From assembly GCA_964023275.1 (NCBI GenBank), contig OZ029926.1:25643222-25707221 (forward strand): a stretch of 64,000 nt of DNA, given 5' to 3'. Numbering within the stretch: position 1 is the stretch's first letter; every line of letters begins with the position of its first letter. Position numbers and translations under genes: made by a program. The notes below the pieces were generated by a model. The model was not told the origin of the DNA. It worked only from the letters and a program-made list of their open reading frames with translations, and ran no database searches. This DNA is from Norana najaformis. Taxonomy: Eukaryota > Annelida > Clitellata > Crassiclitellata > Hormogastridae. This document shows positions 58,197 to 64,000 of this stretch, piece after piece.

Positions 58197-58713
58197 ACAG
58201 ACAGACAAGGACAGAGACAGAGACAGAGGAAATAGGAGGAATCGGCATAGGATTTCTAGAATAGGATTGTTTTCAGTTTTGAGTAAAAGGCCAGGGCAGA
58301 GATAACAAGAGATGAAGTGTTGGTGAGTTCGTATGAGGGATCAGATAGACATTTGTCGTAAATCCAGCTGAAACTGATACCAGACGGTAGAAGCAACTTG
58401 AGCAATGGGGCGATTACCAAATTTTGTGGGTGGACAGGCAATGTAGCGTTAGGACAAAAGAGGATTGATAGGAGTGGTTGAATTGTAAATTGTAGGCTCT
58501 TCAAAAACCGAATTATAATAATAGTTTATTATAGGCCAGTATAGTCGACTAAAGCTGCGTTCACAATGCGATTAATTGCTACAACGACTCGTCCAGCGTA
58601 GAGGAGCCTTAAGGATGTACTTCGGCCGCGCAGGAATCTTACCTCGACCGCAGCGATCCTCAACGGTTGTACGATTTCTCCGCCAGTTTTATAGTGCGTC
58701 CTATCGTTGACCT
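53443..58713 (-). CDS. Pore-less ionotropic glutamate receptor-like ligand-binding protein, 3' part
   Basis: Exons in transcript order: 58713/58711-58643, 57683-57486, 54990-53443 (stop TAA); GT/AG borders, phase 0 joins, 604 visible residues. Exon A ends EIVQPLRIAAVE; exon B reads VDPFFTRQLMPSGDSVSGYL, VDVVKEMSRIVPFQIE and GWAELTEKLSNE; exon C continues VANVSVLPINSVSLHHARRF, SYTQPLLKSTISVLVR. Together these are the S1 half of an iGluR ligand-binding domain. S2 follows at once: ENLLNDTEHSRLGFGVSSEA, LSLYQQIW, RRGDFALIMES (E204), the disulfide pair C217/C271, and FRKWWDTDEC. M1, pore and M3 should lie between S1 and S2 but only about 12 residues do; M4 is missing too. Then comes a charged, Ser/Thr-rich stretch (272-578, DDYDDDDDDVY) and a hydrophobic C-terminus (FATLTVLFTIRFLF). 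5' exons are not in view. A secreted or GPI-tethered binding protein is inferred. Confidence 0.85.
55140..55260. repeat. Family D repeat (representative copy)
   Basis: About 110 bp: 'ttccgatgtttaacgacatc', 'tcaaaggccgttgacgtcgc', 'cctcctcctttatccaggct', 'tgggactggcactacc'. Other copies: 33125-33240, 33640-33830, 34055-34150, 56955-57065, 57080-57190, 60165-60270, 60300-60410, 60425-60500, 63395-63470 and 63835-63910. The last 10 kb is especially rich in them. No tRNA head, open frame or terminal repeat is visible. Confidence 0.75.
55695..56645 (-). mobile_element. Non-LTR retrotransposon, RT C-terminal half, TTAC tail
   Basis: Minus-strand frame from about 56645 reads SSIVQGSGLGPVNFLVAISK, then LFKYADDSYLLVPS (the YADD catalytic motif), NLKLNHKKTCEMIIHRPRMR, VTLSKMLNFDSHIDRI, RMLYASPVWWGYAGAQAR and LVRLRYLPGNSPTFDELC. 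It is open to about 55936. The 3' end carries 'aataaagaatatacttact' and a (TTAC)n tail at 55699-55722. 5'-truncated; a different family from 4439-5230. Confidence 0.85.
57684..58642 (-). other. Intron of the receptor-like gene with family C tail and GA microsatellite
   Basis: Family C copy at 57975-58510 including a (GA)n run at 58155-58192. On the minus strand the copy ends in a degraded RT C-terminus (ALAFYSKLKTILF). No exon recognised between the two receptor exons. Confidence 0.6.
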
Positions 58714-58869
58714 CTGACAGAAAGAAACAGGCACAGGGATAAGCAGACGTACACAGAACGACAAGCAGAAGGAGCTCATGAAACGCGTGGATAAACTAAC
58801 TTAAACGAGGCTGGATTGCAAAGAAAATCAACCAGGCAGAGGGGAATAAGAAGGAAATCAGACAAAAAT

Positions 58870-59094
<225 letters not shown>

Positions 59095-59129
59095 TCATCC
59101 TCCTAGATCATAAACTACGCACACACATA

Positions 59130-59264
<135 letters not shown>

Positions 59265-59480
59265 GCGTTCATATATTTACATAATAGACTTAGCACTTAA
59301 TAGCATGCATGTACATACACATAGATCTAGACAAAGACAGACGTGGAAAAGGTCAGGACAGGGGAGGGGGATGGTAGGCAGGAGGGGGAGGGTGGAGTGG
59401 CCTGTGTTGTTTATGCATGTGCCGGGATAGACTATCCGATATCCTCGACTGTCTATACACGCCTCTTTTTTCCCGTCTAG

Positions 59481-59622
59481 ATATCCGACATATATCACAA
59501 CCTCCTCCATCCCTGCCTGTGCCTTACGAACGCCTCAACGCCATGGACCAGCGCTCGGGGATGGGGAAAAGAGGGAGGGGAAAAGTGGGGAGGGCTGCAC
59601 TGCGTCCACGAGAGGAGGAGCA
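59481..59622 (+). CDS. Possible isolated + strand exon
   Basis: Preceded by a good acceptor (cctcttttttcccgtctag) and followed by a near-consensus donor (gagca|gtaagt). The open frame between reads QPPPSLPVPYERLNAMDQRS, then GMGKRGRGKVGRAALRPREE. The low-complexity, G-rich content and lack of any partner exon make it weak. I do not recognise the protein. Confidence 0.25.
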
Positions 59623-59779
59623 GTAAGTTCTCAGAGTTCAAACACATTTTACCAAGATGAAGAGCAGTCTCTTAGACACCTCTTTTAACTCTGTCATTTG
59701 AGTTATAAATTAATGGACAACAGAAGGCGTTAAAGCAGTACCTTGATCGGAATATGGTGGAAGAAATTTCGAAGACTTT

Positions 59780-60002
59780 GTTTGCTTAGCCTCGGCATAT
59801 GAGGGCGGGCAACCGGCCATGACACTTTCCCACCATAGTGTTCCACCGGGAGTGAGTGTCAGTGTACTCATTATAGCTGAGTTGGCTTGGCGGCGCAAGT
59901 GGAGCCAAAATCATGAAACCAATTTCTGCCCTAACGGGGATTTGAACCCTCGACGTTAGGGTTGACAGTTCACCAAGCTAACCACTAGACCATCGCGCAC
60001 TC
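59780..60002 (-). repeat. tRNA-derived SINE, family G, well preserved
   Basis: Minus strand: 'gcgcgatggtctagtggtta', 'gtgaactgtcaaccctaacg', B box 'gagggttcaaatccccg', then a body with 'ggctccacttgcgccgccaa' and 'gagtacactgacactcactc'. tRNA-like head clearer than in the copies near TARS1. Confidence 0.8.
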
Positions 60003-61054
60003 CAACGAAACCCTGCTTCAACGAAATGCTTCGAATGGATTTCAAAGAAAGAGAAGACGACGACAAAGAGGAACAATTCCTTACACACCTCTTTTAAGAA
60101 TGTCAGTTGCCTTTTAATTTGAAGTAGCGCGAGATGTGATTAACTTGAAAAAAAATTAATCTGTGATTAACCGACCACTGCCGTGTTTGGGCGGTGCCAG
60201 TCCCAAGCCTGTACGAATGAGTAGGGCGACGTCAACGGCCTTTGATGCCATAAGATGTTAAACAGTGGAATTACTACTATTATTGTAATTAATTGATTTA
60301 ATTCCGCCGCTGCCTTTAGTCTGGTAGTGCCAGTCCCAAGCCTGACTGAAGGAGGAGGGCGACGTCAACGGCTTTTGATGCCAATAGATGTTAATTTGTG
60401 GAACTACTACTTACTGTAATTAATTGAGTAATGGAAGATCGACGTCAACGTTCCTAGCAGCTGCAAGATGTCGTTAAACAATGGAAACTGCTATAAATAT
60501 CGTTTGTGTTTAGACACCTTTAAATCGCTCTTCAGTTTGCTTAAAATAAGCATTTGAAGGCGCGTAGGTAGTCAGTTTCGAAACCTCAGTATCTTTCAAC
60601 TGACAGGGCATGGTCGATGTATTCATTAATAGCCGAGCCCTGTAGATGGCGCAAGAAGAGCAGAAATTTTGAAACATCTTTGCTTCGCAACGGGGATTTG
60701 AAATTATAGAGGAAATGCCTCGAAACAAACATCGACACCTTTAAGTTCATACTTACTTTTCTGTATTCATTAAGCTCCACTACATGACGACAGAGTCCAT
60801 CGATAGCGCTGAGCAATTGTGCCTGGAAGACTTGATCCTGGAGCCCTACACAGTAACCGTCTCAGGGAAGGAGGCTCGAACCCTTACGCTCTGCTTTACA
60901 CGGCGAACACTGAAGCCAATCGGCAGCCGTGTCACGCCAAGGCGTATTCAGCGCCATCGACTGATGCTTAGTCATTATAAAGTGGCGCTTAATAAATGCA
61001 GAAATAATAAACATCTCGGCAACATCGTCGTTAATATCGAGTCAGTTGGTTCAT

Positions 61055-61290
61055 TCGTAAACTCGAGATTTCTATAGCGCCCAACGAAAGCTAAGTCGCG
61101 GGAAGCTGCTTATTCACAGGCGCTCAGTCAAAACAAAATCGATAGGCAGGAAGGGTTCGGTTCCAGGTCAAGATCCAAGAGTCAGGCAGTCAGACGGCTA
61201 CGGTGGATGGTGTTTGGAATTGGATTGGCAGGATAGATAATGGGAATAAGAGGAATCAGGATGGGATCTGTGAAAGAGGAGTGTCGTTGA
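61055..61290 (+). repeat. LINE-tail repeat, family C, near consensus
   Basis: 'cgagatttctatagcgccca', 'cgaaagctaagtcgcgggaa', 'gcttattcacaggcgctcag', 'tcaaaacaaaatcgataggc', 'ggttcggttccaggtcaaga' and 'ggatggtgtttggaattgga'. A good reference copy. Confidence 0.75.
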
Positions 61291-61489
61291 TTCCGAATTC
61301 ACAGGTGGTCGAGAAATCCTGTGTCCTGCAGCTAGACCTTGGGGTATCTTGACACCATGATAGGGTATCAAAAACACCACCTCGTAACCTTCCACTGGGA
61401 GCCACGACACGTGTCGACCGTTAAGTAAACATCGATTCACTCTTAATTCTGACAGACTGACCCGTTGAATAATATGATAGACGCACATA

Positions 61490-61960
61490 TGGAGAAAGAG
61501 AGAGACAGACAGACAGGCAGGCAGACAGAGAGAGCCAGAGAGAGCGCGAGAGAGACAGACAGACAGGCAGACAGAGAGACAGAGACAGACAGCGAGACAG
61601 AGAAAGAGAGAAAGAAAGAAAGAAAGAGACCGAGAGAGACAGAGAGAGGCAGAGGCAGCGACAGAGACAGACAGACAGACCGAGAGAGACATGGACAGAG
61701 ACAGACAGAGAGAAAGAACAGAGACAGAGAGATAGACTTACAGACAGACAAGCAGAGAGCGAGAGAATAAAAGACACAGAAAGACACAAAGACAGACGGT
61801 GTAAGAGAGACGCAGACAGAGGCAGAGGTTAAGGCACAGATATAGGCAAAAGCAGACAGAAACAGTGACACAGACACAGTGAGGAAAAGACAGAGGCAGA
61901 GACACAGACATAGACAGACACACACACACACACAAAGAGGCCCAAGAGCAGCAGCAGGGA
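61490..61960. repeat. Degenerate GAGA/CAGA/ACAC simple-repeat tract
   Basis: About 470 bp of mixed gaga, caga and acac units. Long open frames on both strands (Ser/Leu/Cys or Arg/Glu-rich) are by-products of this composition. Confidence 0.9.
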
Positions 61961-63184
61961 CAGAGAGAGGTACAACGAGAAAGACTAATGTTCAGCCAAT
62001 CCTGCAAGTTGTTTTCGTCGCAGATATAAACCCAGTTTTTACAAAACTCTTTGATTGGTTGATACATTTCTTCCGATGATTGATTGACCGAAGGCGTCGA
62101 CAGATGGCGATCCATCAGATCGGTCGCATAGAGTGCAAAGATTTATGACGTCATCGCCCAACTGTGGTTTCTACCGCGATATATGCTCCCTCTTCGTGAT
62201 AAACGATGTGTTGGCAAACACAGACCAAACAACTTATTAAGAGTTCGAATATAATACGAGAAGTTATATAGCTCCTTAAATTATTGCTCAAGGCATCAGT
62301 CGACGGTCGGTACTAAAGCAAGTCGGCGTGCTGAACAAAATCCAGGGTAAGTCCATGTGATAAGCCAAGAGTGAAATCCGAGATGACACAGAAACAGCCT
62401 ATGTAATTGTAATCGTAATCGTAAACTCGAGATTTCTACAACGCCCAACGGTAGCTAAGTCGCGGCAACCAGCTTATTCACGTGCGCTCAGTCAAAACAA
62501 AATCTATAGGCAGGAAGGGTTTTGTTGCAGCTCATGATCCAAGTCAGGCAGTCGGGCAGCTACTATGGGTGGTGTTTGGAAATGGATCCCCATCTTCCTC
62601 TTATCTCCCTCTCTGCTCCAATATCAAACATCACCCACCGTAGCTGCCACGCTGTCCCTCTGCCTAACTTATGCCTCTGTCAAGACCTAGAACCGAACCC
62701 TTTATGCCTATCGATTTTATTTTGACTGAGCGCCTGTGAATAAGCAGGTCCCCGCGGCGCGGCTTTCATTGGGTGCTGTAGAAATCTCGGAATTACGATT
62801 ACGATTACAATTACGATAGTTAAGTCGCGGCAACCAGCTCATCACAGGCGCTCATTCAGAACAAGATCGATAGGCAGGAAGGGTTTTGCAGCTCAAGATC
62901 CAAGAGTCAGGCAGTCAGGCAGCTACTATGGGCGTTGTTTGGAAATGGATCTGTAGGATAGAGAGAAAGGGTAGAAGAGGAATCAGGATAAGATCTGCAG
63001 AAGAGGAGTGTTTCGAATTTTGAGTGGAAGACCTGCTCAGAGATTGCAAGGTGTGGAGTGATTATGGGTGAGATAATTGTCGTATAATAAAATGGAGGAA
63101 ACAAGTCCAGGAAAAGATCGGAATTTAGGCGAGATGAAAAGGCTAACCGAACCCTGCCGAGCGAACCCTTCTGGTTTCAGATAT

Positions 63185-63350
63185 GAATATTCATGAGTAA
63201 CGATGTCCTGCCGGTGATTGGATGCTAGATTCTGTTAATAAATATTCATAAGTAATGACGTCATGCCTGTTGATTTCAGACCAAAGGAAGACGAATGCAT
63301 TGTACCTCGGGTACATTAGCATCCAATCACCAATTGACGCCTATATAGCA
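63185..63350 (+). promoter_or_regulatory. Promoter-like block: CRE, inverted CCAAT boxes, TATA
   Basis: Contains TGACGTCA (63256-63263), a 14-bp inverted repeat carrying CCAAT boxes on both strands (GTGATTGGATGCTA 63214-63227; TAGCATCCAATCAC 63317-63330) and TATATA (63342-63347). 'aatattcatgagtaacgatg' is repeated as 'aatattcataagtaatgacg' 52 bp on. No coding start is seen within 600 bp on the + strand, so it may be part of a repeat. Confidence 0.3.
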
Positions 63351-64000
63351 TAGAGAAAAAATCGATTTAAAGGTGTTTAAGCAAAACCTATTTTTTAGTT
63401 TCCACTGTTTAATGACGTCGTGTGGCTGACAGGGCCGTTAACGTCGACCTCTCACCACCGTACCATCCCTTGTAAGCAAGAGGCAACTGTAATACAAAGT
63501 TTAACGACATCTTAATCGTAATCCCGAGATTTCTACAGCGCCCAACGAAAGCCGCGCCGCGGGAATCAGCTTATTCACAGGCGCTCAGTCAAAAGAAAAT
63601 CGATAGGCAAAAGGGTTCGGTTCCGGGTCAAGATCCAAAAGTCAGACGAAGAGACAGCGTGGCAGCTACGGGGGGGTGTTTAAGGGTTGGACAGGAGAGA
63701 GAGATAAGAGGAAGAAGGGTTATCAGGATAGGATCTGTGAAAGAGGTATGTTTTCAGTTTTGAGTGAAAGGCCGAAGCAGAAATTGCAAGTGGTGGAGCA
63801 TCGATGAGTTTGTGTGTGATGGGTCAGAAAACTGGCATCTTATGGCATCAAACGCCGTTAACGTCCCCCGCCTCCTTTATCCAGGCTTGGGACTGGCACT
63901 ATCCGACTAATTTAAATGGCTGCAAGCTACAATTAAACGAAATTAACTTAAACATAGCTTCTGAAAATGCGATTTAAAGGTGTCTAAAAACCTGATATTG

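Noticed and set aside
61198..62115. Long Ser/Leu/Cys-rich open frames on the minus strand
   Set aside because: By-products of the GAGA/CAGA tract; no start context, splice structure or family match.

Overview
The window is animal nuclear DNA. Genes are split into many short exons by introns of about 0.2 to 1.4 kb with GT/AG borders, coding density is low, and the spaces are filled with tRNA-derived SINEs, 3' ends of LINE elements, and micro- and minisatellites. The three conserved genes are of ordinary metazoan type (an L1/neuroglian-like Ig cell-adhesion receptor, a UBE2Q ubiquitin-conjugating enzyme, cytosolic threonyl-tRNA synthetase). Together with the repeat style this suggests an invertebrate, plausibly a lophotrochozoan such as a gastropod mollusc. 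That assignment is inference.

Layout. 1-9.6 kb, + strand: the 3' part of an L1-family-like receptor (nine exons seen; the 5' end is outside), with Ig domains running straight into a transmembrane segment and a short tail, and no FnIII repeats. 9.6-19 kb: intergenic repeats, three tRNA-Ala copies (one decaying), and a partial copy of the last three exons of the threonyl-tRNA synthetase gene. 19.1-26.6 kb, + strand: complete UBE2Q-type E2, 11 exons, 368 aa. 26.6-34.9 kb: repeat-rich intergenic DNA with hairpins and LINE tails. 34.97-49.44 kb, + strand: complete TARS1, 19 exons, 720 aa, with one GC-AG intron and a CRE palindrome 58 bp upstream of the ATG. 49.4-53.4 kb: flank shared with the partial TARS1 copy, then repeats. 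53.4-58.7 kb, - strand: the 3' part of an ionotropic glutamate receptor-like gene, three exons seen. 58.7-64 kb: microsatellites, SINEs, LINE tails and a possible promoter block.

The most unusual item is the minus-strand receptor gene. In one uninterrupted exon the S1 half of the glutamate-receptor ligand-binding clamshell is joined to the S2 half by a linker of about a dozen residues. The M1, pore-loop and M3 segments are absent, M4 is absent too, and the protein ends in a low-complexity stalk and a GPI-signal-like hydrophobic tail. It looks like a natural S1-S2 fusion: a surface-tethered binding protein rather than a channel. A second recurrent pattern is that three introns in two different genes start with tandem repeats whose unit contains the end of the preceding exon plus its 5' splice site.

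The three conserved genes are not functionally linked to each other; there is no operon logic here. All exon models were made by eye from reading frame, splice sites, phase agreement and family resemblance, and have no transcript support.
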